Positions 36,647 through 45,470 of a stretch of DNA of 64,000 nt are shown one piece after another. Within the stretch, counting starts at the first letter, position 1. Each line of letters starts with the position of its first letter. The stretch comes from Blastococcus tunisiensis (GTDB lineage: Bacteria > Actinomycetota > Actinomycetes > Mycobacteriales > Geodermatophilaceae): NCBI RefSeq assembly GCF_900112815.1, contig NZ_FOND01000010.1, forward strand, positions 62,001 through 126,000, written 5' to 3'. Position numbers and translations under genes: made by a program. Below the pieces are notes generated by a model. That model ran no database searches. It was not told the origin of the DNA and worked only from the letters and a program-made list of their open reading frames with translations.

Positions 36647-37378
36647 ATGGCGGACAGTGGCCCGGAGGGGCGTCGTACCCCGCTGAGCCGCGATCGGGTG
36701 CTCCGCAGCGCGGTGGCGCTGGCCGACGCCTCGGGCATCGACGCGGTCAGCATGCGCGGGCTCGCCCAGGAGCTCGGGGTCGTCCCGATGGCGCTCTACA
36801 AGCACGTGAGCGGCAAGGAGCAGGTGATCGACGGGATGGTCGACCTGGTCATCGGCGAGTTCGAGCCGCCGGATCCCGCCCTGGACTGGCGGGGCGCCGT
36901 CCGTTCCCGCGTCCTCTCGGCCCGGCGGGCCGTGCTGCGACACCCGTGGGCACGGCAGGCGATCGAGTCCCGCACCCACCGCTCGCCCACCGTGCTGGGC
37001 TACATGGACGCCGTGGCGGGCACGTTCATCGCCGGCGGGTTCTCCCCCGACCTCACCCACCACCTCATGCACGCGCTCGGCAACCGGATCTGGGGATTCA
37101 CCCCGGAACTGTTCGCGGAGGCGCCCGATCCCGACCGCGGCGCCGATCCTCCGACGGTCGAGGCGCAGCAGGCGATGGCGCGGGAGTTCGCCGAGCGGTA
37201 CCCGCACATCCTGGCCATCGCGACCGCCGCGACAGGGGGTGACCTGTCCCGCGTGGGCCAGGGGTGCGACGAGCAGTTCGAGTTCGAGTTCGCCCTCGAC
37301 CTGCTCCTGGACGGCGCCGACCGCCTCCGCCGGGACGGCTGGAGCTCGCTCCACCGCCGACCCCGCCCCGACCGGTGA
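36647..37378 (+). CDS. TetR-family repressor (TetR_C type)
   Basis: A 243-residue TetR protein. The HTH is in GIDAVSMRGLAQELGVVPMA and LYKHVSGKEQVIDGMVD; the C-terminal part resembles the tetracycline-repressor ligand domain. ATG at 36647 follows AAGGAGGG at 2-3 nt. It is divergent from DUF4386-mftF, and the two GTGTAC palindromes between them are the likely operators. The ligand is unknown. Confidence 0.88.
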   Translation: MADSGPEGRRTPLSRDRVLRSAVALADASGIDAVSMRGLAQELGVVPMALYKHVSGKEQVIDGMVDLVIGEFEPPDPALDWRGAVRSRVLSARRAVLRHPWARQAIESRTHRSPTVLGYMDAVAGTFIAGGFSPDLTHHLMHALGNRIWGFTPELFAEAPDPDRGADPPTVEAQQAMAREFAERYPHILAIATAATGGDLSRVGQGCDEQFEFEFALDLLLDGADRLRRDGWSSLHRRPRPDR

Positions 37379-37396
37379 CCACCCGCCGGAGTGTGG

Positions 37397-37413
37397 TTAG
37401 GTCAGCCTTACCT
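37397..37413 (+). promoter_or_regulatory. IdeR/DtxR iron box
   Basis: TTAGGTCAGCCTTACCT matches the 19-bp actinobacterial iron box (TTAGGTTAGGCTAACCT core) at most positions. It lies 20 bp before the start of a siderophore-binding lipoprotein gene, so iron should repress that gene through IdeR/DtxR. Confidence 0.8.
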
Positions 37414-37433
37414 GTTCGTCCGGAGGAGTTCCC

Positions 37434-38441
37434 ATGCCCACCCGTCCCACGCTCCGCGGCGCCGCCCTGCTGGCCGCCACCGCCCTCCTCGTCGCCGGGT
37501 GCGGCTCGGACGACAGCGACGGCGGCACCGGCGCCGCGGGCGGCGGCGGGTCCACCGGGTCCTCGGGCGCCTTCCCCGTCACCGTCGGCACCGCGTTCGG
37601 CGACGTGACCGTCGAGGAGGAACCGGCGCGCGTCGTGGCGCTCGGCTGGGGCGACGCCGAGACCGCCCTGGCACTCGGCGTCCAGCCGGTCGGCGCCAGC
37701 GACTGGCTGGCCTTCGGCGGCGAGGGCGTGGGCCCGTGGCTCGAGGGCGAGTACGACGAGGCGCCCGAGCTCATCGAGACCCTCGAGCCCAGCTACGAGG
37801 CGATCGCCGCGCTGGAGCCCGACCTCATCCTCGACACCAAGGGCCCCGGCGACGAGGACCGGCACGAGGCGCTGAGCCGGATCGCCCCCACGATCAGCCA
37901 GCCGGAGGGCGTCGACCCGTACCAGATCGGCTGGGAGCAGCAGCTGGACGTGGTCGGCCAGGCGCTGGGCCGCACCGACCGGGCCGAGGAGTTGGCCGCG
38001 GAGGTCGAGGAGGCCTTCGCCACCGCCCGCGAGGAGCACCCGGAGTTCGAGGGCACCGAGGTCGCCGTCGGGGCCTACACCGCCGAGGGGTGGGGCGCCT
38101 ACGTCCGCGGCGACGCCCGGGTGGACTTCATGGAGTCCCTCGGCTTCGTCAACAAGCCGGAGATCCAGGACCTGGCCGGCGAGAACTTCTTCGTCGAGGT
38201 CAGCGACGAGCAGCTCAACCTGCTCGACGCCCCGCTCACCGTCGTCTTCCCGATCTTCGTGGACGCCGCCGAGATCACCTCGAGCCCCCTCTGGACGACG
38301 CTGGGCTCGGTGCAGCAGGGCAACGCCGTCGTCCTCGAGGACTCGGACCTGCTGAACGCGTTCTCCAGCGGCACGGCCCCGGGGATCCTCTACGCGATCG
38401 ACAACGCCGTCCCGGAGTTCGCCGCCGCACTGGGCGACTGA
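37434..38441 (+). CDS. iron-siderophore ABC transporter binding lipoprotein
   Basis: A 335-residue FecB/FepB-like lipoprotein. The signal LRGAALLAATALLVAGC ends in a lipobox with Cys22-like position, followed by a Gly/Ser-rich spacer. The binding domain shows ARVVALGWGDAETALALGV and YEAIAALEPDLILDTKG. It captures ferric siderophores outside the membrane. ATG at 37434 follows GGAGGAG. No permease or ATPase gene is adjacent, so it must work with a transporter coded elsewhere. Confidence 0.9.
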   Translation: MPTRPTLRGAALLAATALLVAGCGSDDSDGGTGAAGGGGSTGSSGAFPVTVGTAFGDVTVEEEPARVVALGWGDAETALALGVQPVGASDWLAFGGEGVGPWLEGEYDEAPELIETLEPSYEAIAALEPDLILDTKGPGDEDRHEALSRIAPTISQPEGVDPYQIGWEQQLDVVGQALGRTDRAEELAAEVEEAFATAREEHPEFEGTEVAVGAYTAEGWGAYVRGDARVDFMESLGFVNKPEIQDLAGENFFVEVSDEQLNLLDAPLTVVFPIFVDAAEITSSPLWTTLGSVQQGNAVVLEDSDLLNAFSSGTAPGILYAIDNAVPEFAAALGD

Positions 38442-38457
38442 CCCGCCGCACCGGTCC

Positions 38458-39177
38458 TCAGGTCAGGCGGCCGGTGGGGTCCACCGACCAGGCGCGGGCC
38501 GCCGCGACGAGGCGGTCGGCCAGCTCCGCCAGCAGCGCCGCCCCCTCCTCGGCGGAGGCGCCGGCGGGGTCGCCCAGCACGCCGGTCGGGCTGACCCCGC
38601 GAACTCCCTCCGCCCGCAGTCGCGGGAGCAGGTCGCCGATCGGCGCCGTCTCCCCCGCCACCGCGCGCTCCTCCCGCACCTCAGCAGGTTCCACGTGCAA
38701 CATCAGTGACGTCTCGGTGCGCCCGGCGTGGGCGTCCCCGCCCCGCACCCCGCAGGGGAACCAGGCGACGTCCCGGCCCTCGGAGCGCAGCAGCGGGACG
38801 GCGGCCCGGAGCGCGTCGAGGTTCCCGCCGTGCCCGTTCACGATCAGCACCCGGCCGGCCCAGCGCCCGGCGGACCGGCCGTACTCGACGAGCAGGCCGG
38901 TGAGCGCCGCGGTGCCGATGGAGATCGTTCCGGGGAAGCCCTCGTGCTCACCGCTCGCCCCGTAGGCCAGGGCGGGCGCCAGGAGCGCGTCGTCCAGCGA
39001 TCCGACGGCCCCCTCCGCGACGGCGCAGGCGACCGACGTGTCCGTGCCCAGCGGCAGGTGGTGGCCGTGCTGTTCCACCGCCCCCAGCGGGACGACGAGC
39101 AGCGGCGCGTCGGGCAGCTCCGGCCACCGGGCTCCGGCGAGGGGCCGGACTCCCTGCCCACCTTCAGGGCGCCTCAC
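38458..39177 (-). CDS. mftE: mycofactocin creatininase-family peptidase
   Basis: A 239-residue creatininase-fold protein. Metal-site motifs are VPLGAVEQHGHHLPLGTDT near residue 30 and LIVNGHGGNLDAL near 110, as in MftE, which cleaves the modified MftA C-terminus to free the Val-Tyr-derived core. GTG at 39177 overlaps the ABC permease stop as GTGA, so it is the third gene of an exporter operon rather than part of mftABC. Start choice depends on that overlap. Confidence 0.9.
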   Translation of the reverse strand: MRRPEGGQGVRPLAGARWPELPDAPLLVVPLGAVEQHGHHLPLGTDTSVACAVAEGAVGSLDDALLAPALAYGASGEHEGFPGTISIGTAALTGLLVEYGRSAGRWAGRVLIVNGHGGNLDALRAAVPLLRSEGRDVAWFPCGVRGGDAHAGRTETSLMLHVEPAEVREERAVAGETAPIGDLLPRLRAEGVRGVSPTGVLGDPAGASAEEGAALLAELADRLVAAARAWSVDPTGRLT

Positions 39178-40058
39178 TCGGTGGTCCGGAACACCCGAGC
39201 TGCCAGCGAGATCAGGCCGAGGGTGATCACCGCGACCGCGAGCAGCTGCACCCCCACGGGCACCGCCCAGCCGAACCAGGTCAGGTGCGGCAGCAGCCGC
39301 TCCTGCTCGACCGCGGTCAGCGACAGGTGGTCGAGGGTGAAGTGCCGCATCGGCTGGACGACGTAGGTCAGCGGGTTGAGCCGGGTGAGCACGCTGAGCC
39401 AGTCGGGAAGGTTCGCGATCGGGAACAACGACCCCGACAGGAACATCATCGGCATGATCAGCAGCTGGCTGACCGGCATCGCCGCCTGGATCGTCTTGAT
39501 CCGCGTCGACAGCAGCACGCCCAGGGCGGTCAGCAGCAGCGCCCCGAGGAACAGGCAGCCGATCAGCGCGAGGATCAGCCCCGGCGCGTACGGGATGCCG
39601 ACGGTGCCGAGCAGGGCCAGCAGCACCAGGCTCTGCACCGTGGCCACGATGGCGCCGCCGAAGCACTTGCCCCAGATGATCGAGGCGCGGGAGATCGGCG
39701 CCACCATCATCTCGCGCAGGAAGCCGAACTCCCGGTCCCATACCAGCGAGATGCCGGCGAATGCGGCCGTGAACAGCACCGACGTCGCGAGCACGCCGGG
39801 GTAGAGGAACGTCCGGAAGCTGACGTCGCCGCCGGTGTCGACGATGCTGCCCAGCCCCGTGCCCATCACGAAGATGAACAGCACCGGCTGCAGCAGCATG
39901 GTCACCATGCGGGCCTTGTCCTGCCGGAGGCGCAGCAGCTCCCTCCGGGTGACCACCCAGGCGGCCCGCAACTGGTGGGACATGTCGCTGCGGACCTCGG
40001 GCAGCAGGTCGACCGGCCCTGCGGCGTCGGGGCGGGCCGTGGTGTCGCGGGACGCCAT
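39174..40058 (-). CDS. ABC-2 type exporter permease (DrrB-like)
   Basis: A 294-residue ABC-2 permease with about six helices. Typical segments are LLQPVLFIFVMGTGLGSIVD, FAGISLVWDREFGFLREMMV and PMMFLSGSLFPIANLPDWL, close to daunorubicin-resistance DrrB proteins. It forms the membrane path of an exporter whose substrate is unknown. ATG at 40058, one base after the ATPase stop; it overlaps mftE by 4 nt. Confidence 0.9.
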   Translation of the reverse strand: MASRDTTARPDAAGPVDLLPEVRSDMSHQLRAAWVVTRRELLRLRQDKARMVTMLLQPVLFIFVMGTGLGSIVDTGGDVSFRTFLYPGVLATSVLFTAAFAGISLVWDREFGFLREMMVAPISRASIIWGKCFGGAIVATVQSLVLLALLGTVGIPYAPGLILALIGCLFLGALLLTALGVLLSTRIKTIQAAMPVSQLLIMPMMFLSGSLFPIANLPDWLSVLTRLNPLTYVVQPMRHFTLDHLSLTAVEQERLLPHLTWFGWAVPVGVQLLAVAVITLGLISLAARVFRTTE

Positions 40059-40059
40059 G

Positions 40060-41052
40060 TCATCGCCTCCCGGCGAACGGGTTCACGGAGCCCTGGGGCC
40101 CCTCGGAGTCACGGATGGTGCGGCCGGTGTAGGTCATGAAGACGTCGTCCAGGCTGGGCCGGGTGACGGTCACGGAGTGGATGTGCACGCCCAGCTCGGT
40201 GAACAGCCGTGGGACGACCTGGGCACCCTCGGGGACCGCGATCGTCACCTGCCCCTCGTGGACCCCCGCCTCGACGCCGAGCCGCTCGCGGATGCGGGCG
40301 ATGGCGAGCTCGTCGTCGTCGGTGCGCAGGGCGATCCGGTCGGTGCCGATGCTGGACTTCAGCGCCTCGGGAGTGTCCTCCACCGCGATCTCGCCGTGGT
40401 CCATGATCGCGATCCGGTCGCAGTGCTCGGCCTCGTCCATGTAGTGCGTGGTGACGAAGACGGTGATCTCGGTGCGCTGGCGGAGGTCGTGCAGGTAGTC
40501 CCAGATCGCCGCGCGGGTCTGCGGGTCCAGCCCGATCGTGGGCTCGTCGAGGAACAGCACCTGCGGGGCGTGCACCAGGCCGCGGGCGATCTCCAGGCGG
40601 CGCTTCATGCCACCGGAGAACTTCATGACGACGTCCGAGCGGCGGTCGGCCAGCGCCACCATCTCCAGTACCTCGGCGATCCGGCGCTCGGCGTCGGCCC
40701 GGCCCAGCCCGTAGAGGTCGGCGTGGAACCGCAGGTTCTGCTCGGCGGTCAGCTGCAGGTCCAGGGTCTGCTGCTGGAAGACCAGGCCGATGCGGCGACG
40801 CACCTGGTCCCGCTGGGTGACGACGTCGTAGCCCGCGACCCGGGCCGAGCCGGACGTGGGGTTGCGGATGGTGCAGAGCATCTCGATGGTCGTCGACTTG
40901 CCCGCTCCATTGGGCCCGAGGAAACCGTAGGTCTGCCCGGCCTCCACGCGCAGGTCGATGCCCTTGACCGCCTCGACCTGGTGATCGCCGGACTTGTACG
41001 TCTTGGTGAGCGCGGCGACCTCGATCGCCGCCCCTCTAACGGTGTTAGACAC
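40060..41052 (-). CDS. ABC exporter ATPase (DrrA-like)
   Basis: A 330-residue ATPase. Walker A is GPNGAGKST, the signature is FSGGMKRRLE, Walker B is VLFLDEPTIGLD and the switch His is in FVTTHYMDEAEHCD. The C-terminal extension with VTVTRPSLDDVFMTYTGR is of the DrrA type. GTG at 41052 is taken as start; a TTG at 41061 is in frame. The start lies at the edge of the operator TCTAAC-N3-GTTAGA. First gene of drrA-drrB-mftE. Confidence 0.9.
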   Translation of the reverse strand: MSNTVRGAAIEVAALTKTYKSGDHQVEAVKGIDLRVEAGQTYGFLGPNGAGKSTTIEMLCTIRNPTSGSARVAGYDVVTQRDQVRRRIGLVFQQQTLDLQLTAEQNLRFHADLYGLGRADAERRIAEVLEMVALADRRSDVVMKFSGGMKRRLEIARGLVHAPQVLFLDEPTIGLDPQTRAAIWDYLHDLRQRTEITVFVTTHYMDEAEHCDRIAIMDHGEIAVEDTPEALKSSIGTDRIALRTDDDELAIARIRERLGVEAGVHEGQVTIAVPEGAQVVPRLFTELGVHIHSVTVTRPSLDDVFMTYTGRTIRDSEGPQGSVNPFAGRR

Positions 41053-41088
41053 GCGGGACAATGTCCTCTAACACCGTTAGGGTGTCAA
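41035..41088. promoter_or_regulatory. TetR operator pair and divergent promoters
   Basis: TCTAAC-GGT-GTTAGA (41035-41049) is a perfect palindrome and TCTAAC-ACC-GTTAGG (41067-41081) matches 14 of 15 positions; centres are 32 bp apart. On the plus strand, TAGGGT (41078-41083) ends 7 nt before the tetR GTG. On the minus strand, TTGACA (41083-41088) is a strong -35 for the exporter operon, with GACATT 17 bp on as a weak -10. Both units should be repressed together. Confidence 0.75.
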
Positions 41089-41090
41089 GC

Positions 41091-41771
41091 GTGTTTCCCG
41101 AGAATGCCACCGAGCGGGCGCCGGTGTCCCGCGACTCCGTGGTGGACGCCGCCCTCGGGCTGCTCGCGGAGGGCGGGCTCGAGGCCGTCTCGTTCCGGCG
41201 GATCGCGAAGGTGCTCGGGGTGTCCGGACCCACGCTGTACTGGCACGTCGACAACAAGCGCCAGCTGATGGACCTCATGGCGGAGGAGCTCGTGCGCCGG
41301 ACCGGCGGCGCCTACGCCGGGCCGGAGCCCGGGCAGCCGTGGTGGGAATGGCTGCGGGACGTCGCCGAGCGGATGTTCGACGCCGTGGTGTCCACCCGCG
41401 ACGCCCCGCGGGTGCTGGCCGGCAACCGGCCCAGCCCGGAGTCCTTCGCCCACATCGAAGGCGTCCTGCGGGTCCTCGTCGACGCCGGCATGACACCGGG
41501 CGAGGCGCAGCAGACCCTCTTCACCATCGGCGCCTACGTCATCGGCAGCGCCACGGAGTGGCAGGCCGAGGCCGAGCGGGCGTCGATCCAGCCGCTCCCG
41601 GATGCCGGTGACGAGCGGGCGAACGCCTTCCGGGCCCAGGTGCTCGCCGACAAACCGCTGCTCCTGGCCGCGATCGACGAGCGCCTCGGCGACACGGACA
41701 CCGCCGCCTTCGGGTTCGGCCTGGGGTTGCTGATCGACGGCCTCCGGGCCCGGTACGTGCCTCCGGGCTGA
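41091..41771 (+). CDS. TetR-family repressor of the exporter operon
   Basis: A 226-residue TetR protein. The HTH spans LEAVSFRRIAKVLGVSGPTL and YWHVDNKRQLMDLMAEELV; the C-terminal half is of the tetracycline-repressor type. GTG at 41091 is chosen because TAGGGT ends exactly 7 nt before it, which suggests a leaderless mRNA; an ATG at 41061 is in frame but upstream of that -10. It is divergent from drrA-drrB-mftE and overlaps its operators. Confidence 0.88.
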   Translation: MFPENATERAPVSRDSVVDAALGLLAEGGLEAVSFRRIAKVLGVSGPTLYWHVDNKRQLMDLMAEELVRRTGGAYAGPEPGQPWWEWLRDVAERMFDAVVSTRDAPRVLAGNRPSPESFAHIEGVLRVLVDAGMTPGEAQQTLFTIGAYVIGSATEWQAEAERASIQPLPDAGDERANAFRAQVLADKPLLLAAIDERLGDTDTAAFGFGLGLLIDGLRARYVPPG

Positions 41772-41810
41772 ACGGGTGTCGGCAGACCGGACGTGGGCAC
41801 TGCACACCCC

Positions 41811-42293
41811 ATGAGCGACGACCAGACGTGCAAGGTGGCCGAACTGCTGAAGGGTGAGCGCTTCGGCTTCCTCACCACGATCCGCCGGGACGGCACGCTG
41901 ACCAGCCGCCCCATGACGCTGCAGGAGGTCGAGTTCGACGGCGACCTGTGGTTCTTCGCCGAGCGGGGCTCGCACCCGGTCGAGCACGTCCTCGCCTCGC
42001 CGCAGGTGAACGTCGGGGTCGGCTCGGGCGGCTCCTGGGTCTCGCTCACCGGCGACGCCGAGGTGGTGGAGGACGCGGCGAAGAAGCGGGAGCTGTGGAA
42101 CGGCGCCGTCGAGGCGTGGTTCCCGCAGGGGCCGGACGACGGCAGCGTGGTGCTGATCAAGGTGCACGCCGACTCCGCCGAGTACTGGGACGCACCCGGC
42201 GGCCGGCTCTCCACGGCGTTCAGCTTCGTGAAGGCGAAGGTCACCGGCGAGCGGATCGACGCCGGGGAGAACGAGAAGGTCGACCTGCCCTAG
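41811..42293 (+). CDS. pyridoxamine 5'-phosphate oxidase-fold (general stress 26-like) protein
   Basis: A 160-residue split-barrel flavin-binding protein. RFGFLTTIRRDGTLTSRPMT is the N-terminal signature of the general stress protein 26 group; DLWFFAERGSHPVEHVLASP and AWFPQGPDDG follow. Members bind FMN or F420-like cofactors; enzymatic role unclear. ATG at 41811 chosen over GTG 41793 for family fit. It stands alone after the tetR gene and converges with the GGDEF-EAL gene. Confidence 0.85.
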   Translation: MSDDQTCKVAELLKGERFGFLTTIRRDGTLTSRPMTLQEVEFDGDLWFFAERGSHPVEHVLASPQVNVGVGSGGSWVSLTGDAEVVEDAAKKRELWNGAVEAWFPQGPDDGSVVLIKVHADSAEYWDAPGGRLSTAFSFVKAKVTGERIDAGENEKVDLP

Positions 42294-42309
42294 CCGGTGC
42301 CCTCGGGTG

Positions 42310-44187
42310 TCAGGCGATCGGGCTGCCCTGCAGTCGCTCGATCGCCGGCGCGTGAGCCTGAGCCGGGATCCGCGCCCCGACGAGGTGAGCCCCCGCGCGG
42401 GCGGCCGGCTCCGGCCTGGCGAACAGGTAGCCCTGCGCCGAGCCGCAGTCGAGGTCGGCGAGCGCCCGTCGCTGCCCCTCGGTCTCCACGCCCTCGGCCA
42501 CGACGTCGAGGCCCAGTGTGCGAGCGAGCTCGACGATCGAGGTGATGAGGGTGACCGCCGAACGGCCCAGCGGCAGGTCGGTGACGAAGCTCCGGTCGAT
42601 CTTGATGATGTCCGCGGGCAGGTGCCGCAGGTAGGACAACCCCGAGAAGCCGGTGCCGAAGTCGTCGATGGCGATCCGGATGCCCAGGGCGCGCAGCGAA
42701 CCCAGCTGCGCCACCACGGCGTCCATGTTGCGGACGAGGACTCCCTCGGTGACCTCGAGCGTCAGCTGATCGGCGGGGAAGCCGGTCTCCGCCAGCGCCG
42801 CCACGACGTCGGCGGTGACGTCGCCGTCCTGGAACTGGCGCGGGGAGAGGTTCACGGCCATGCGGAGCGGATCGCCGGTCTCGGCCGTCCAGGCCGCACC
42901 CTGGCGCAGCGCCTCGTGCAGCACCCACCGGCCGATGCCGGTGATCGCCCCGGTCTCCTCGGCCAGGGGGATGAACTCGACCGGCGGCACCAGGCCGCGC
43001 TCGGGATGGTTCCAGCGCACCAGCGCCTCGAAGCCGGTGGTCCGGCCGTCGGTCAGGCGGACGGTCGGCTGGTAGTGGACCTCCAGCTGGCCGGCGTCGA
43101 CGGCGCTCTCGAGGTCCTGCGCCAGCCCCGCCCGGCGGCGGGCGGCCTCGGCCATCCCGTCGGCGTAGACGACGAGGCGGTTCTTGCCCTGGGCCTTGGC
43201 GAGGTACATGGCGAGGTCGGCATTGCGCAGCAGCGCGCCGGCCGTGCGGTCGGTGGAGTCCGCGGAGACGGCGACGCCGACGCTGCCGTGCACGGTGACC
43301 ATCCCGTCGGAGAGCGGGACCGGGAGCGACAGCGCCACGAGCGCGCGCTCACCCACCGCGCGGGCGACCTCGGCACCACCGTCGACCACGATGGCGAACT
43401 CGTCGCCACCGACCCGCGCGACGGCATCGCCCGGCCGGATGCAGCCCCGCAGCCGCTCGGCCAGCACGAGCAGGAGCTCGTCACCGGACGCGTGCCCGCG
43501 GCTGTCGTTGACCGCCTTGAAGTCGTCGAGGTCGATGAACAGGAGGCTCACCGCCCCACCCCGGGCCAGCAGGCGGTGGGTGATCTCCTCCAGCAGCGTC
43601 CGGTTGGCCAGGCCGGTCAGCGGGTCACTGAGCACCTGGTCCTCGTTCAGCCGCCAGGAGGCGAGGTGGGCGATGCTGGCGGCGAGCACGAAGGCGGCAT
43701 GGATGCCGGCCCAGACCCAGGGATCGTGCCGGGCATCGTGGCTGAACACCGCGTGCGGGTACATGGTGCCGAAGACGCCGTGGTGGACGACCACGACGAC
43801 GAGGGCGATGCCGTACGGGATCCAGTCCTGGTACAGCGAGACGACGCCGATGATCACGAAGAAGACGAAGTGCGCCTCGGTGACGCCGCTCCAGAGGTGC
43901 ACCAGGGCGACGGAGGCGGCCAGGAGACTCGCCGTCGTCGCGGCGGCGCGCGCTTTGCGGCCCAGCCGGGGGACCACGGCCGGGACCACCGGGCCTGCGA
44001 CGGCGGCGAGGACGGCGACGGCGGCCGGCTGACCGCCCCCCTGCAGCCACGCGACGAGCACCAGCAGACCCGCGGAGACCAGGCAGAGCCGGACGATGGC
44101 GCGGTGCCGCCGCTCCCAGACGGCCTCGGGCAGCAGGCGACCCTCGGGCAGCAGTCCGGCCAGCCGGTCGCACAGGCGGAGGATCAC
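42310..44187 (-). CDS. membrane GGDEF-EAL cyclic-di-GMP protein
   Basis: A 625-residue protein with about six N-terminal helices (for example LCLVSAGLLVLVAWLQGG and WIPYGIALVVVVVHHGVFG). A GGDEF domain with DPLTGLANRTLLEE and intact GGDEF follows, then an EAL domain with FEALVRWNHPERG, DDFGTGFSGLSYLR and EGVETEGQ. Both catalytic halves look intact, so it could make or break c-di-GMP. GTG at 44187 is the best start. It lies 59 bp after mftC on the same strand and may share that transcript. Confidence 0.85.
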   Translation of the reverse strand: MILRLCDRLAGLLPEGRLLPEAVWERRHRAIVRLCLVSAGLLVLVAWLQGGGQPAAVAVLAAVAGPVVPAVVPRLGRKARAAATTASLLAASVALVHLWSGVTEAHFVFFVIIGVVSLYQDWIPYGIALVVVVVHHGVFGTMYPHAVFSHDARHDPWVWAGIHAAFVLAASIAHLASWRLNEDQVLSDPLTGLANRTLLEEITHRLLARGGAVSLLFIDLDDFKAVNDSRGHASGDELLLVLAERLRGCIRPGDAVARVGGDEFAIVVDGGAEVARAVGERALVALSLPVPLSDGMVTVHGSVGVAVSADSTDRTAGALLRNADLAMYLAKAQGKNRLVVYADGMAEAARRRAGLAQDLESAVDAGQLEVHYQPTVRLTDGRTTGFEALVRWNHPERGLVPPVEFIPLAEETGAITGIGRWVLHEALRQGAAWTAETGDPLRMAVNLSPRQFQDGDVTADVVAALAETGFPADQLTLEVTEGVLVRNMDAVVAQLGSLRALGIRIAIDDFGTGFSGLSYLRHLPADIIKIDRSFVTDLPLGRSAVTLITSIVELARTLGLDVVAEGVETEGQRRALADLDCGSAQGYLFARPEPAARAGAHLVGARIPAQAHAPAIERLQGSPIA

Positions 44188-44246
44188 CCCCGGGCCATCG
44201 GCCGATCTGCCCCGCCGCTGAAGCGTGCTCCCCCTTCCGGGGTGGG

Positions 44247-45470
44247 TCAGCGCAGGTCGAGCCCGGCCAGCGGCGACTCGTCGCAGATCTTGCTCGGGAT
44301 GGACGGGATGCCGAGCAGCGTGGGCTGGCCGCGGACGGGGCCCTTGTGCGAGTGGTCGACGGAGCTGCGGGGGGTGACCAGGTCGAGGTCGCGGGCGGCC
44401 AGCGCCGTCTCCCCGTACCCCTGGACGCACTCGGGGTCGGGGCCGTCCAGCGGGAGACCGGTGAAGAACTTCGCCGCCATGCAGCCGCCCCGGCAGGCGT
44501 CGAAGTGCGCGCACTTCGTGCACGCGCCGCCGGTCTGCGGGTTGCGCAGGTCGGCGAAGAGCTCGGAGGACTGCCACACCCGCTGGAAGCCGCCCTCGTC
44601 GCGGACGTTGCCGGCCAGGAAGTTCTCGTGGATCGCGAACGGGCAGGCGTAGACGTCGCCGACCGGGTCGATCAGGCAGACCACCCGGCCGGCGCCGCAG
44701 AGGTTGAGGCCCGGGAGGGACTCCCCCAGCGCCGAGAGGTGGAAGAACGAGTCACCGGTGAGCACCTGGTCACCGTTGGCCAGCAGCCAGGCGTACAGCT
44801 CCCGCTGCTGGGCCTGCGTCGGGTGCAGCCGGTCCCAGACGTCGGCTCCGCGGCCCGACGGGCGGAAGCGGGTGATCCGCAGCTGCGCGCCGTAGCGGTC
44901 GGTCAGCGCCTTGAAGTCGTCGAGCTGCCCGGCGTTCTCCCGGGTGACGACGACGGAGACCTTGAAGTCCTTCATCCCGGCCTCGGCCAGGTTCTCCAGG
45001 GCCCGCGTGGCGGTGGCGAAGGAGCCGGTGCCACGGACGGCGTCGTTGACCTCGGCCGTGGCCCCGTCCAGGGAGATCTGGACGTCGACGTAGTCGGTGC
45101 GGGCCAGCTGCTGCGCCCGAGCCTTGTCGAGCTTGATGCCGTTGGTGGAGAACTTGACGCCGACGTCGTGGCCGATGGCGTAGTCGAGCAGGTGCCAGAA
45201 GTCGGGGCGCACCGTGGGTTCGCCACCGCCGACGTTGACGTAGAAGACCTGCATCCGCTGCAGCTCGTCGATGACCGCCTCGGCCTCGGCGGTGGACAGC
45301 TCGCGCGGGTCCCGCCGCCCCGAGGAGGACAGGCAGTGCACGCACGCCAGGTTGCAGGCGTAGGTGAGCTCCCACGTCAGGCAGATCGGGGCGTCCAGCC
45401 CGTACTCGAACTGGTCGACCAGCCGGCCGCCTACCGGGCGATCGCTGCGGGCGGGCAGAACGGCGGTCAT
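44247..45470 (-). CDS. mftC: mycofactocin radical SAM maturase
   Basis: A 407-residue radical SAM/SPASM enzyme. The SAM cluster Cys39, Cys43 and Cys46 (CNLACVHC) is followed by VGGGEPTVRPDF. SPASM cysteines are in LCGAGRVVC, YACPFA, TKCAHFDACRGGC and DPECVQG. MftC decarboxylates and cyclises the MftA Val-Tyr end. ATG at 45470 overlaps the mftB stop as ATGA. Confidence 0.95.
   Translation of the reverse strand: MTAVLPARSDRPVGGRLVDQFEYGLDAPICLTWELTYACNLACVHCLSSSGRRDPRELSTAEAEAVIDELQRMQVFYVNVGGGEPTVRPDFWHLLDYAIGHDVGVKFSTNGIKLDKARAQQLARTDYVDVQISLDGATAEVNDAVRGTGSFATATRALENLAEAGMKDFKVSVVVTRENAGQLDDFKALTDRYGAQLRITRFRPSGRGADVWDRLHPTQAQQRELYAWLLANGDQVLTGDSFFHLSALGESLPGLNLCGAGRVVCLIDPVGDVYACPFAIHENFLAGNVRDEGGFQRVWQSSELFADLRNPQTGGACTKCAHFDACRGGCMAAKFFTGLPLDGPDPECVQGYGETALAARDLDLVTPRSSVDHSHKGPVRGQPTLLGIPSIPSKICDESPLAGLDLR

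Noticed and set aside
34133-37354. A 1073-codon minus-strand open frame
   Set aside because: It crosses mftF, DUF4386 and the opposite-strand tetR in a wrong frame, with low-complexity sequence only.
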